From Candidatus Desulfobacillus denitrificans (GTDB taxonomy: Bacteria > Pseudomonadota > Gammaproteobacteria > Burkholderiales > Rhodocyclaceae): a stretch of 64,000 nt of DNA. Each line of letters opens with the position of its first letter. Position 1 is the first letter of the stretch. The stretch spans positions 1,965,390 through 2,029,389 of the forward strand of contig AP021857.1 in the NCBI GenBank assembly GCA_017347485.1. Direction: 5' to 3'. Shown piece after piece: positions 10,898-19,757 of this stretch. The position numbers and the translations under genes were made by a program. The notes beneath the pieces are model-generated. The model had not been told where the DNA came from, did not search any database, and saw nothing but the letters and a program-made list of their open reading frames with translations.

Positions 10898-10923
10898 CCC
10901 CTCTCCCGCCTGCGGGAGAGGGG
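10898..10923. repeat. Intergenic palindrome, possible bidirectional terminator or REP-like element
   Basis: A perfect 12-base stem, CCCCTCTCCCGC with GCGGGAGAGGGG around a 2-base loop, between the divergent hydrolase and fccB-like genes. It is the same family as the palindrome inserted in hsdM at 7,619-7,644. There is no T tract, so a repeat element is more likely than a terminator. Confidence 0.7.
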
Positions 10924-10947
10924 AGATTCTCGGCTAAACTCGCAGGC

Positions 10948-12231
10948 ATGAAACTGACTCGCCGCCGTCTGCTCTCCGCCGCCCTCGCCGCCTGCGCCGC
11001 GCCGCTTTTCGCGCAGCAGGCGCCGGCCCTGCTGCCCGCGTCGAAGGGCCGGCGCGCGGTGGTCGTCGGCGGCGGCTGGGGCGGCCTCTCGGCGGCGCGC
11101 CACCTGCGCGCGCTGGCGCCGGAACTCGAGGTGGTACTGCTGGAGCGCAACCCCTCCTTCTTCTCCCTGCCGCTGTCCAACAAGTGGCTGGCCGGCCTCG
11201 TCGACGGGACGCTGCTGTCCCACGACTACCGCGCCGCGGCACGAACCTTCGGTTACGCCTTCCTGCAGGCCGAGGTCACGGCCATCGACCGCGAGCGGCG
11301 CCGCGTGCACACCGCGGGCGGCACGCTCGACTACGACTGGCTGGTGCTCGCCGTCGGCATCCGCCACGACTACGCCGCCTGGTTCGGCGAGGAACGCCAC
11401 GCCATCGAGCGGGCGCGGCAGGATTTTTTCTGCGCCTGGACGCCGGGCGGCGAGTTCCGCGCCCTGAAGGCCAAGCTGGAGAACTTCAAGCGCGGCGACC
11501 TGGTCATGACGATTCCGCCGCCGCCCTACCGCTGCCAGCCCGCGCCCTACGAGCGGGCGCTCGTCATCGGCCATCACTTCAAGGCGCGCGCCGTGCCGGC
11601 GAGACTGACTTTGCTCGACCCCAACCAGGTGCCGCAGCACTTTGCCGACGTCTTCGAGGCGCAGTACAAGGACCAGATCGCCGTCGTGCCGCATGCGCGC
11701 ATCAAGTCGGTGGATCCCTTCGCGAAGACCCTCGCCACCGAGTTCGACGACATCCGCTTCGACGACGCCCTGCTCATGCCGCCGCAGCAGGCTGGCGACC
11801 TCGCCTGGCAGGCCGGGCTGATCGGCCGCGATGCCGCGGGCAAGCCCACCGGCTGGGCGGCGCAGGACCCGCTGCACCTCCATGCCGCCGGCGACGAGCG
11901 GGTGTTCCTGGCGGGCGACCTGATCGACCGCGCCTCGCCGCTGTTCGGCCACTACCCGAAGAGCGGGCACCTGGCGGCGCGCCTCGGCCGCATCGCCGCG
12001 CAGGAGATCGCCGCGCGCGCCCGCGGCGGCGCAGCGGAAACGCTGCTGCCGGAGAGCAGCTGTTTCGTCACGACGCGGCTGTCACCGCCGGAATCGCTGC
12101 GCATCGGCACCCATTACCGCCTGCGCGGCGACGGGCTGATCGTGCAAACGACGAAGCAGGACGCCGACTTCAACCCGCGCGGGGAGGATGTCGACTGGGC
12201 GAAGGAAATGTTCAGGGAACTGCTGGGCTAG
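10948..12231 (+). CDS. FccB-like flavoprotein (sulfide dehydrogenase/SQR-family FAD oxidoreductase), Tat-exported
   Basis: This 427-residue protein resembles the flavin subunit of flavocytochrome c sulfide dehydrogenase, which oxidises sulfide in the periplasm. The start ATG 10948 gives MKLTRRRLLSAALAACAA, a twin-arginine signal. The FAD site VVVGGGWGGLSAARHL follows at about 38-53. The active-site-like segment PPPPYRCQPAPYERA contains C196. A second Cys, C372 in LPESSCFVT, is where the family places the partner of the redox disulfide. No cytochrome subunit gene is next to it, so its electron acceptor is unknown. Sulfide or another sulfur compound is the best guess. It converges with the DUF411 gene; both stop codons share one CTAG. 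Confidence 0.82.
   Translation: MKLTRRRLLSAALAACAAPLFAQQAPALLPASKGRRAVVVGGGWGGLSAARHLRALAPELEVVLLERNPSFFSLPLSNKWLAGLVDGTLLSHDYRAAARTFGYAFLQAEVTAIDRERRRVHTAGGTLDYDWLVLAVGIRHDYAAWFGEERHAIERARQDFFCAWTPGGEFRALKAKLENFKRGDLVMTIPPPPYRCQPAPYERALVIGHHFKARAVPARLTLLDPNQVPQHFADVFEAQYKDQIAVVPHARIKSVDPFAKTLATEFDDIRFDDALLMPPQQAGDLAWQAGLIGRDAAGKPTGWAAQDPLHLHAAGDERVFLAGDLIDRASPLFGHYPKSGHLAARLGRIAAQEIAARARGGAAETLLPESSCFVTTRLSPPESLRIGTHYRLRGDGLIVQTTKQDADFNPRGEDVDWAKEMFRELLG
11589..11612 (-). repeat. Bipartite dispersed motif, copy 2
   Basis: Exact in both halves, minus orientation, inside the fccB-like gene, where it encodes AVPARLTL. Confidence 0.9.
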
Positions 12232-12719
12232 TGCCTGGCCCAGACCTTGGTGCTGCCGTCCGGCAGCACAAGAAGGGTGTCGAAAAACTCGCGCCGCGGC
12301 GGCGCGTTCTCGCGGTCGATGATGGTGCAGCCCTGCTCGCAGATGAAGTCGGCGCCGGACGCCTCGCGCCCCGGCGCGCCCATCGGCAGGCCCGGCACGG
12401 CGATGCCGCGCGCCTTCGGATTTTCCTTGAGCAGGTCCTTGATGTCCTCGGCCGGCACGTGGCCCTCGACGAAATAGCCCGCCACGCGCGCGGTCATGCG
12501 CGAGGCGACCTCGGCCGGCACCTTGAAGCGGCGCTTGACGGCGTCGATGTCGTCGGCTTCCTTCACCGTCACCCTGAAGCCGTTCTGGCGCAGGTGCTCG
12601 GCCCAGTCGATGCAGGCAAGGCAGACCTTCGGCACGAACAGCTCCACCGGCGGCAGGGTTTCCGCGCGCAGGGAAAAAGGCGCCGCGATCGCGGCGAGCA
12701 AGGCGATTTTCTTCAGCAT
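12228..12719 (-). CDS. DUF411 family periplasmic metal-binding protein
   Basis: The 163-residue protein begins with a signal peptide (MLKKIALLAAIAAPFSLRA) followed by VPKVCLACIDWAEHLRQNGF, the Cys-x-x-Cys region of DUF411. It ends in the family block GYFVEGHVPAEDIKDLL and AVPGLPMGAPG. DUF411 proteins are linked to copper or other metal handling in the periplasm, but the exact role is not established. An alternative ATG at 12743 would overlap the comEC stop (ATGA) but would put eight charged residues before the signal peptide, so I prefer 12719. It follows comEC and is probably co-transcribed. Confidence 0.8.
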   Translation of the reverse strand: MLKKIALLAAIAAPFSLRAETLPPVELFVPKVCLACIDWAEHLRQNGFRVTVKEADDIDAVKRRFKVPAEVASRMTARVAGYFVEGHVPAEDIKDLLKENPKARGIAVPGLPMGAPGREASGADFICEQGCTIIDRENAPPRREFFDTLLVLPDGSTKVWARH

Positions 12720-12739
12720 CCCCGCATTCTCGTCGAAAC

Positions 12740-15076
12740 TCATTGTCCGTGCCAGTAGCGGCGGCGCGCTTCCCGCTGCAAAGTCAGTCGCCGCGGCACG
12801 GCGAAGTCGAGCGTCACCGCGCCGTCGCGGTCGGTGCGCAGCAGCCGCGCACCGGTGGCCTCGTGGCGCTGCCACACCGCCGCGTTCGGATGGCGGAAGC
12901 GGTTGCGGTAGCCGACCGGGAAGATCACGGTCTTCGCGCCGACGGCCGTCAGGAATTCCGGCGAGGAGGACGTGCGGCTGCCGTGGTGCGGCGCCAGCAG
13001 CACGTCGGCGCGCAGCCGCTCGCCCTGCCGCCGGGCCAGGGCCAGCTCGGTTGCGCTTTCGATGTCGCCGCTGAGCAGCGCGCTGCCGTGCGCCGAGGTC
13101 AGCTTCAGCACGCAGGACATGTCGTTGCTCTTGCGCTTCGCCGCATAGCCGGCCGCCTCGGGGTGCAGCATCTCGAAGCGCACGCCGTCCCATTCCCAGG
13201 CCTGGCCGTCCTCGCAGGGCCGGTGTCCTGTCGTCTCGCGGAAGGGATGGCCCTCGGGCAGCGAACTCGTCGTCCAGGCCACCGACAGGCCGTCGAGGAG
13301 CGACAGCGCGCCGCCGGCATGGTCCTGGTCCTCGTGCGTGAGGACCAGCGCGTCGAGGCGGCGCACGCCGGCGGCGCGCAGGTAAGGCAGCAGGATGCGG
13401 TTGCCGCTGTTGGCGTCGGGCGAGAACTGCGGTCCGGTGTCGTAGATCAGGTCGTGGTTCGCCGTCTGCGCATGCACGGCGAGGCCCTGGCCGACGTCGA
13501 GCACGGTGAGGCGCAGCTCGCCCGCGGCCGGCCGCGCCGGCTCGACCAGCAGCAGCGGCAGCATGAGGAAGGCGCCGTTGAACCGCGCCGGAAAGCCGCG
13601 CGGCAGCAGCAGCCAGGCGCAGCCGAGCAGCGCCAGCGCGACCGCCCAGGGCGGCGGCGCGGCCTGCTGCCAGATCGCCAGCGGCAGTTCGGCCAGCCAC
13701 TCGATGAAGGCCATCAGTCCGGCGAGGATCTGGTGCGCCAGCAGCAGCAGCGCGTCGAAGGGCAGCGCCGCGGCGACCAGCGCCAGCGGCGTGACGACGA
13801 AGCTGACGACGGGAATCGCCACGGCGTTGGCGAGCGGCGAGACCAGCGAGAACTGCTGGAACAGCGCCAGCAGCGCCGGGACCAGGCCGAGCGTCACCGC
13901 CCATTGCGCGCGCCCCCACTCGGCCAGCCAGTGGCCGGCGGCGAGCCGCCCCGCCAAGACGTAGAAGAGCAGCGTCACGGCGCCGAAGGAGAGCCAGAAG
14001 CCGGCCGAGAGCACCGCCCAGGGATCGGCCAGCAGCACGACCAGCAGCGCCAGCGCCAGCACGCGGCTGCCGGCGGCGGCGCGCCCGAACCACAGCGAAG
14101 CCGCCACCACCGTCAGCATGACCAGCGTGCGCTGCGCCGGCACGCCGAAGCCGGCCAGCAGGCAATAGGCGCAGGCCGTCGCCCAGCCCGCCGCGGCGGC
14201 GGCCTTCTGCGCCGGCAGGCGCAGCATCAGCGCGGGACGGCGGCGCCAGAGGAAGGATGCCAGCCAGGCGCCGAGCGCCGCCACCATCGTGACGTGCAGC
14301 CCCGAGATCGACATCAGGTGCGAGATGCCGGTGCGCGCGAAGAGCTGCCACAGCCCGCCGTCGATGGCGCGCTGGTCGCCGACGACCAGCGCCGCCAGCA
14401 CGCCGGCGTAGTCGCGCTCGGGCAGGGCGCGCAGGATGCGCGCGCGGATCAGCTCGCGCAGGCGCTCGACAACGTAGCCGGGCCGCCAGACGAAGGGATC
14501 GAGGCGGCGGTTGCCTTCGTCCGTGCGCACATAGCCCGTGGCGCGCACGCCGCGCTCGAACAGCCAGGCCTCGTAGTCGAAGCCGTCGGGATTGAGGTTG
14601 CCGTGCGGGCGCTTCAGGCGCACCGTGAATTGCCAGCGCTCGCCGGCGTGAACTTCCTGCACCTCGTCGCGCGCGCCGCCCGCCTCGTCGCGCCCGCCGC
14701 GGTACCAGGCCAGCGAAATTTTCGCGGGGACGGCGGCGCCGGCCTGCTCCACCGCGAAATCGAAGCGCACGCCGTTCTCGTAAGCCTGCGGCAGGCCGGC
14801 GACGACGCCGGTGACGCGAATGTCGCGGCCCTCGTTGTCGGCCGGCAGCGCGTCGGCGAGGCGCGCCTGGCCGAGCAGCGCCGCCCAGGCGAAACCGGCC
14901 AGCAGGGCCGCCAGGCAGATCCATGCCGCCCGCCACCGGCCGCCCGCGCGCCAGGCCGCAAAAGTCAGTCCCGCCAGGACGGCGGCGAGCCCGGCCAGCG
15001 CCGCGCCGCCGGGCAGCGCCGCCTGCTGCTGCAGGAACCAGACGCCGGCGGCGAAGGCGAGAATCGACAGGCGCAT
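12740..15076 (-). CDS. comEC: ComEC/Rec2 DNA-uptake channel
   Basis: ComEC carries single-stranded DNA across the inner membrane during natural transformation. The 778-residue protein has all three expected parts: N-terminal membrane segments with a DUF4131 region (about 1-200); the polytopic competence domain (about 220-500), with the segment ARTGISHLMSISGLH; and a C-terminal metallo-beta-lactamase-like domain with LDVGQGLAV, LTHEDQDHAGG and LAPHHGSRTSS. Length is normal and no motif is missing, so the cell probably takes up DNA. Two exact copies of the dispersed bipartite motif lie inside this gene. Start ATG 15076; it is divergent from the DUF2062 gene. Confidence 0.95.
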   Translation of the reverse strand: MRLSILAFAAGVWFLQQQAALPGGAALAGLAAVLAGLTFAAWRAGGRWRAAWICLAALLAGFAWAALLGQARLADALPADNEGRDIRVTGVVAGLPQAYENGVRFDFAVEQAGAAVPAKISLAWYRGGRDEAGGARDEVQEVHAGERWQFTVRLKRPHGNLNPDGFDYEAWLFERGVRATGYVRTDEGNRRLDPFVWRPGYVVERLRELIRARILRALPERDYAGVLAALVVGDQRAIDGGLWQLFARTGISHLMSISGLHVTMVAALGAWLASFLWRRRPALMLRLPAQKAAAAAGWATACAYCLLAGFGVPAQRTLVMLTVVAASLWFGRAAAGSRVLALALLVVLLADPWAVLSAGFWLSFGAVTLLFYVLAGRLAAGHWLAEWGRAQWAVTLGLVPALLALFQQFSLVSPLANAVAIPVVSFVVTPLALVAAALPFDALLLLAHQILAGLMAFIEWLAELPLAIWQQAAPPPWAVALALLGCAWLLLPRGFPARFNGAFLMLPLLLVEPARPAAGELRLTVLDVGQGLAVHAQTANHDLIYDTGPQFSPDANSGNRILLPYLRAAGVRRLDALVLTHEDQDHAGGALSLLDGLSVAWTTSSLPEGHPFRETTGHRPCEDGQAWEWDGVRFEMLHPEAAGYAAKRKSNDMSCVLKLTSAHGSALLSGDIESATELALARRQGERLRADVLLAPHHGSRTSSSPEFLTAVGAKTVIFPVGYRNRFRHPNAAVWQRHEATGARLLRTDRDGAVTLDFAVPRRLTLQREARRRYWHGQ
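12780..12803 (+). repeat. Bipartite dispersed motif, copy 3 (in comEC)
   Basis: Exact in both halves, spacer GCCGCGGC, near the 3' end of comEC, which reads it as AVPRRLTL. Confidence 0.9.
14961..14984 (+). repeat. Bipartite dispersed motif, copy 4 (in comEC)
   Basis: Exact in both halves, spacer CCGCCAGG, near the 5' end of comEC, which reads it as AVLAGLTF. Confidence 0.9.
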
Positions 15077-15149
15077 GGGCGGATTGTACGGTCAGCCCGG
15101 GCGCCGTGCCGCCGATTCGCTACAATGCGCCTGAACCGCCCCGAACGCG

Positions 15150-15701
15150 ATGCGCAAGCACCTCCGCAAATACCTGCCCGACCACGAGGCCGTCCGCGGC
15201 AACCGCTGGCTGGCGCCGTTCGAGAACACCCTGCTGCACCCGCGCCTGTGGCACCTCAACCGCCATTCCGCGGCCGGCGCCGTGGCGGCGGGCCTGTTCT
15301 GCGGCCTGATTCCCGGGCCATTCCAGATGCTCGGCGCGGCGATCTGCGCGGTCATCTTTCGCGTGAATCTGCCGCTGGCGCTGTTCACCACGCTGTACAC
15401 CAACCCGTTCACCATCGTGCCCCTGTATTTCCTCGCCTACGGCCTCGGCCGCCTGGCGCTGGGCGGCGCGGGAGGCGAGTTCGTCGCCCCGCCCGACTGG
15501 GGTCCGGAAGGAATGTGGGCCTGGGTGATGGCCCTCATGGAGTGGATGGCGCACCTCGGCAAGCCGCTTGCCCTCGGCCTGGTGCTGCTCGCCGCGCTGC
15601 TGGCGGCGACCGGCTACTTTGGCGTGCGCATGGCCTGGCGCAGCTATCTGGTGTGGGCGTGGCGCAAGCGCCGCCGCGCGAGGCGTCAGGCCACCTTGTA
15701 G
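15150..15701 (+). CDS. DUF2062 family inner-membrane protein
   Basis: The 183-residue protein matches DUF2062: [20 protein letters not shown] at the N terminus, then hydrophobic segments around 45-70 ([20 protein letters not shown]), 75-105 ([20 protein letters not shown]) and 140-165. The TNPxT motif is typical of the family. Its function is unknown; members lie next to comEC or cell-envelope genes in many Proteobacteria. A possible -10 box, TACAAT at 15121-15126, lies 24 bases before the start. Its last 16 bases overlap the end of the convergent chemoreceptor gene. Confidence 0.8.
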   Translation: MRKHLRKYLPDHEAVRGNRWLAPFENTLLHPRLWHLNRHSAAGAVAAGLFCGLIPGPFQMLGAAICAVIFRVNLPLALFTTLYTNPFTIVPLYFLAYGLGRLALGGAGGEFVAPPDWGPEGMWAWVMALMEWMAHLGKPLALGLVLLAALLAATGYFGVRMAWRSYLVWAWRKRRRARRQATL

Positions 15702-17713
15702 CGCCGGATATCCTGTTGCAGGCCGGCGGCGAGGCGCTCCAGTTCGTGCGCCGTGGACGTCGTCTCCGAGACGGCGGCATTGTTCTCTTCCGCCATCTGG
15801 GCGATCCGCTCGACGTTCGACGCGATCTCGGTGCTCGCCGCGCTCTGCTCCTTCAGCGCCAGCGAGATGTCGCTCACCGACCGCAGCACGCGCAGGGCGC
15901 CGGTCTTGATCTTGTCCATCGCCTCGCCGGCGCGCGTCGCCAGTTCGACGCCGTCCGCCACCCGCTCCACGCCGGCGCGCATGCTGGCCACCGCCTGGCG
16001 CGTGCCGCCCTGGATCGCCTCGATCATGGTGGCGATGTCCTGCGTCGACTTGGCGGTGCGCTCGGCGAGCTTCCTCACCTCGTCGGCCACCACGGCGAAG
16101 CCGCGGCCCGATTCGCCGGCGCGCGCCGCCTCGATGGCGGCGTTGAGCGCCAGCAGGTTGGTCTGGTCGGCGATGTCCTTGATGACGCTCACGATGGCCG
16201 AGATCTGGTCGGAATGCTGGCCCAGCTCCTCGATCAGTTTCGCCGACTGCTCGACCGACTCGGCGATCTGCTTCATCTCGACGACGGTGCGGCCGACCAC
16301 CTCGTGGCCTTCCTCGGACAGCCGCCCGGCCTCGCTGGAAATGGCATGGGCTTCGCGCGCGTGCTCGGCGATCTGGTCTACGCCGACGGTCGTCTGCTCG
16401 ACCGCGGCGGCCATGCTCGAGGCCGATTCGCTCTGCTTCTGCGACCCCTCGTTGATCTGCAGCGAGGCGGCGGCGAGCGAGGCGGCCGCCGCCGAGACGT
16501 TGCCGGAGCCGGACTGGATCTGGCCGATCAGCCCGTTGAGGGCGACGGCCATGGCATTGAATCCTTCGCCGACGACCGCCATCTCGTCATGCGACGCGAG
16601 ACGGACGCGCGTGGTGAGATCGCCCTGCGCGACCCGCGCCGTGCCGGCCGCCAGATCCCGCACGCCGCCGACGATGGCCAGGTAGGCGCCGGACGAGAGG
16701 TAGGCAAAGACCAGGATGATGGCGACGGCGACGCCCAGGCTGAGTGCAATCTGGGCCTTCAGACGGTCCATCCGCTCGCCGATCAGGCCTTCCAGGGTCG
16801 GGAACAGCGTGTCCTGCAGCTGCGCATAGCCGGTATCGATCGCCGCCGTCGCCTTGGCGTAGAAGACGTCCGGCGGCGTGACCATTTTTCCGGCCACGAT
16901 TTCCGACTGCGTGACGGACATCACCTCGCCGACGCCGCCGAGGAATTTCTGCTGAAAGGCCTCGATCTGGGGCTGAATGGCGGGGTTCCGGCCGCCGGAG
17001 CGGTTCAGGTTCGCCAGAAGTTCCGAGAGCATCTTGTCCAGCACGCCGAGCCGGGCGACGAACTCCAGCCGCTCCTCGTCCGTCGTCGCCTTGCGGCTCA
17101 GGGCGGAGACGCCGGCGGCGCGGATCTTGCCCATCCGTTCCAGCGTCTCCGGCATGGTGACCACCGCCGTATTGACCAGATAGAGCGAATCGAGGGAAGG
17201 ATCCATCACCAGCCCGCTGGCGTCGGCGATGCCGCTTTTCAGCTGCAACGTCCGCTCGATGAGCGAGCCGTGGGCGGACCGGTTCGCCGACGCGGCGAGG
17301 TTCGGCCAGCCGCCGGCGAGATCCCGCCATTCCTGCTTGACCTTCTCCCACTCGTCCTTCGCACCGAGGCCGGCGCCATACGCCGCAACCGCGGCATCCA
17401 CCGCCTTCTCGATCTCGGCGATTTCCGCCGCCTTGCTCTTCGCCTTCTCGCCCAGCGCGGCATTGCCGCCCAGCACGCCGGCGCTGATGCCGCGATGCTG
17501 CTGCACCGCCTGCACGAAGACGAGCAGCGGCTTGACGATGGCGACGCCGTCGAGCTCGCGCTGGCTTTGCGCGAGGGTGCTTCGCAGATTGACCGTCAGG
17601 CTGGCCAGCAGGTAGGCGATGGCGACGAGGGCGACAAAACCGATCACCGCGAACTTGTAGGGGTATTTCAGGCGGTTCATCAGGCCGACCGCCGGGGCGA
17701 ACAGGGCATTCAT
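15686..17713 (-). CDS. Methyl-accepting chemotaxis protein
   Basis: This chemoreceptor of about 675 residues signals to CheA/CheW at the inner membrane. It has an N-terminal membrane segment ([19 protein letters not shown]) and a periplasmic helical sensor region of about 300 residues that opens with [14 protein letters not shown], a pattern seen in nitrate-type and four-helix sensors. A second membrane segment follows ([19 protein letters not shown]), then a HAMP domain and the signalling tip [20 protein letters not shown]. The ligand is unknown. I chose ATG 17713 over the GTG at 17749, because a sigma-28 promoter ends at 17754 and would place the transcript start close to that GTG. Confidence 0.92.
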   Translation of the reverse strand: MNALFAPAVGLMNRLKYPYKFAVIGFVALVAIAYLLASLTVNLRSTLAQSQRELDGVAIVKPLLVFVQAVQQHRGISAGVLGGNAALGEKAKSKAAEIAEIEKAVDAAVAAYGAGLGAKDEWEKVKQEWRDLAGGWPNLAASANRSAHGSLIERTLQLKSGIADASGLVMDPSLDSLYLVNTAVVTMPETLERMGKIRAAGVSALSRKATTDEERLEFVARLGVLDKMLSELLANLNRSGGRNPAIQPQIEAFQQKFLGGVGEVMSVTQSEIVAGKMVTPPDVFYAKATAAIDTGYAQLQDTLFPTLEGLIGERMDRLKAQIALSLGVAVAIILVFAYLSSGAYLAIVGGVRDLAAGTARVAQGDLTTRVRLASHDEMAVVGEGFNAMAVALNGLIGQIQSGSGNVSAAAASLAAASLQINEGSQKQSESASSMAAAVEQTTVGVDQIAEHAREAHAISSEAGRLSEEGHEVVGRTVVEMKQIAESVEQSAKLIEELGQHSDQISAIVSVIKDIADQTNLLALNAAIEAARAGESGRGFAVVADEVRKLAERTAKSTQDIATMIEAIQGGTRQAVASMRAGVERVADGVELATRAGEAMDKIKTGALRVLRSVSDISLALKEQSAASTEIASNVERIAQMAEENNAAVSETTSTAHELERLAAGLQQDIRRYKVA

Positions 17714-17753
17714 GATGTGATTCTTTTCCGGTCCATTGGGAAGATTCACATGG

Positions 17754-17780
17754 TTATCGACCGATGGCGGTCAAACTTTA
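17754..17780 (-). promoter_or_regulatory. Sigma-28 (FliA) type promoter for the chemoreceptor gene
   Basis: On the minus strand TAAAGTTT (17780-17773) and GTCGATAA (17761-17754) are separated by 11 bases. The sigma-28 consensus is TAAAGTTT-N11-GCCGATAA, so only one base differs. Position, 41 bases before ATG 17713, is right for a motility-regulated receptor. Confidence 0.8.
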
Positions 17781-17817
17781 GCCGCCAACGTGCTTGAATT
17801 CGCGGCAAAAACCGGAA

Positions 17818-18501
17818 TTAAAGTGCTTCCTGCAGCACCCCGTCGTCGAGACGCAGCGTGCGCGAGGCCTTGGCGGCCAGATGGAGGTCGTGGGTGACGA
17901 TGACGAAGCTGGTGCGGTGGGACTCGTTGAGCGCCAGCATGAGGTCGAAGACCGCTTCGGCGGTATGGCGGTCGAGGTTGCCGGTCGGCTCGTCGGCCAG
18001 CACGCAGGCCGGCTGCGTCACCAGCGCGCGCGCCACCGCCGCGCGCTGGCGCTCGCCGCCGGAGAGTTCGCCGGGTGTATGTTCCAGTCGCTGCGCCAGG
18101 CCGACCTCCTTGAGCATCTCCGCCGCACGGGACTCCGCCTCGGCGCGCGGCAGGCGCCGGATCAGGAGCGGCATGGCGACGTTCTCCAGCGCGGTGAACT
18201 CCGGCAGCAGATGGTGGAACTGGTAGACGAAGCCGAGGCTTTCGTTCCTCAGCCGTCCGCGCTCGGCCTCATTCACCGTCGTCAGGTCGCGGCCGAGCAG
18301 GCTGATCGCGCCCGCCGTCGGCGCGTCCAGCCCGCCGAGCAGGTGCAGCAGGGTGCTCTTGCCCGAGCCGGAGGCGCCGACGATGGCGACGCGCTCGCCG
18401 CGCGCGATGTCGAGGTCGACGCCGGCGAGCACCGGCACCTCGAGCTTGCCCTGGATGTAGGTTTTCTTCAGGCCGCGGCAGGAGAGGACGGCCTCACTCA
18501 T
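17818..18501 (-). CDS. lolD: Lipoprotein-releasing ABC transporter ATP-binding protein LolD
   Basis: LolD powers release of outer-membrane lipoproteins from the inner membrane to LolA. The 227-residue ATPase has Walker [10 protein letters not shown] (42-50), the Q-loop region in [20 protein letters not shown] (typical of LolD), the signature LSGGERQR, and Walker [14 protein letters not shown]. Length is normal. Its start overlaps the end of the permease gene by 8 bases, giving a lolC/E-lolD operon. Confidence 0.95.
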   Translation of the reverse strand: MSEAVLSCRGLKKTYIQGKLEVPVLAGVDLDIARGERVAIVGASGSGKSTLLHLLGGLDAPTAGAISLLGRDLTTVNEAERGRLRNESLGFVYQFHHLLPEFTALENVAMPLLIRRLPRAEAESRAAEMLKEVGLAQRLEHTPGELSGGERQRAAVARALVTQPACVLADEPTGNLDRHTAEAVFDLMLALNESHRTSFVIVTHDLHLAAKASRTLRLDDGVLQEAL

Positions 18502-19735
18502 AGCGCAGGGCCTCGGCGGGATTCACGCGCGAAGCGCGCCAGCTCGGATACAGCGTCGCCAGCAAAGTCAGCGCGAACGACACGGCGGCGATGATGCCGA
18601 CGTCGCGCCACTGCAGCTCGGAGGGCAGCTCGGAAATGTAGTACACCTCCTTGGCGAGGAACTGCGTGTTGAACAGCCGCTCGATGGCCGGCACCACCAC
18701 GTCGATGTTGAGCGCCAGCGCGACGCCGCCAGCCAGCCCGAGGGCGAGGCCGATCACGCCGATCAGCGCGCCCTGCACGATGAACACCTGCATGATGCTG
18801 CCCGGGCTCGCCCCCAGCGTGCGCAGGATGGCGATGTCGGATTCCTTGTCGGTGACCGCCATCACCAGCGTGGACACGATGTTGAAGGCGGCCACGGCGA
18901 CGATCAGCAGCAGGATGATGAACATCACGTTCTTCTCGATCTGCACGGCGCGGAAGAAGTTGGCGTGGCTGCGCGTCCAGTCCGTGATGTAGACGTCGCC
19001 CGGGATCAGGCGCAGCAGCTCGCGCGCCACCTGCGGCGCCCGGAACAGGTCGTCGAGCTTGAGGCGCACGCCGGAAACGTTGCCTTCCATGCGGTAGAGC
19101 GCCTGCGCGTCGGCCATGTGCACCAGCGCCAGGCCGGAATCGTATTCGTACATGCCGGCCTCGAAGAGGCCGACCACCTTGAACTGCTTCAGGCGCGGCA
19201 GGATCGCCGCCGGCGTCACCAGCCCCTGCGGCGCGATCAGCGTCACCTTGTCGCCGACGAACACCCGCAGGGCGCGGGCGAGCTCCGCGCCGAGGATGAT
19301 GCCGAACTCGCCCGGCTTGAGCGCCTGCATCGAGCCGCCGCGCATGTAGCGGTTGAAGTCCGCCACCTGCTCCTCGGCGTCGGGCAGCACGCCGCGCACC
19401 AGCGCGCCGCGCACCGTCTGCTCGAAGGACAGCATGCCCTGCGCCGAAACATAGGGCGCGGCCGCCAGCACCGACTTGTGCCGCATGGCCTGTTCGGCCA
19501 CCTGCTGCCAGGCCGGCAGCTCGCCGCCGGGCCCGGAGACCTGCACGTGCGAGGCGACGCCGAGGATGCGCGTGCGCAGCTCCTTCTGGAAGCCGTTCAT
19601 CACCGACAGCACGACGATCAGCGCGGCAACACCGAGGGCGATGCCGCACATCGAGATCAGCGAGATGAAGGAGATGAAATGGTTGCGCCGCTTGGCGCGC
19701 GTGTAGCGCAGGCCGATGAAGAGTTCATACTGCAT
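18494..19735 (-). CDS. lolC: Lipoprotein-releasing ABC transporter permease (LolC/LolE family)
   Basis: This 413-residue MacB-like permease forms the membrane part of the Lol exporter. Membrane segments are at about 22-50 ([20 protein letters not shown]), 270-295, 320-345 and 370-400, with a large periplasmic domain between the first two. Only one permease gene is here, so it may work as a homodimer (LolF-like) or pair with a copy elsewhere. A degenerate copy of the dispersed motif lies inside. The start is 22 bases from the divergent rpfE gene, so promoters overlap. Confidence 0.93.
   Translation of the reverse strand: MQYELFIGLRYTRAKRRNHFISFISLISMCGIALGVAALIVVLSVMNGFQKELRTRILGVASHVQVSGPGGELPAWQQVAEQAMRHKSVLAAAPYVSAQGMLSFEQTVRGALVRGVLPDAEEQVADFNRYMRGGSMQALKPGEFGIILGAELARALRVFVGDKVTLIAPQGLVTPAAILPRLKQFKVVGLFEAGMYEYDSGLALVHMADAQALYRMEGNVSGVRLKLDDLFRAPQVARELLRLIPGDVYITDWTRSHANFFRAVQIEKNVMFIILLLIVAVAAFNIVSTLVMAVTDKESDIAILRTLGASPGSIMQVFIVQGALIGVIGLALGLAGGVALALNIDVVVPAIERLFNTQFLAKEVYYISELPSELQWRDVGIIAAVSFALTLLATLYPSWRASRVNPAEALRYE
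18564..18587 (+). repeat. Degenerate copy of the bipartite dispersed motif
   Basis: Left half AAAGTCAGCG (8 of 10), spacer of 8, right half ACGGCG exact. Inside the lol permease gene. Correct spacing argues that it is a decayed or emerging copy. Confidence 0.6.
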
Positions 19736-19757
19736 GCGCTATGTTAACATCCCTTGG

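Noticed and set aside
10948..10971. ACTGACT at the start of the fccB-like gene as a further motif copy
   Set aside because: Only 7 of 10 left-half bases match and the right half is missing at the required distance.
12743..17797. A 1,684-codon plus-strand open frame across comEC, the DUF2062 gene and the chemoreceptor
   Set aside because: It is antisense to well-supported genes; its composition (runs of R, G, H, Q) is that of the reverse strand of GC-rich coding DNA.
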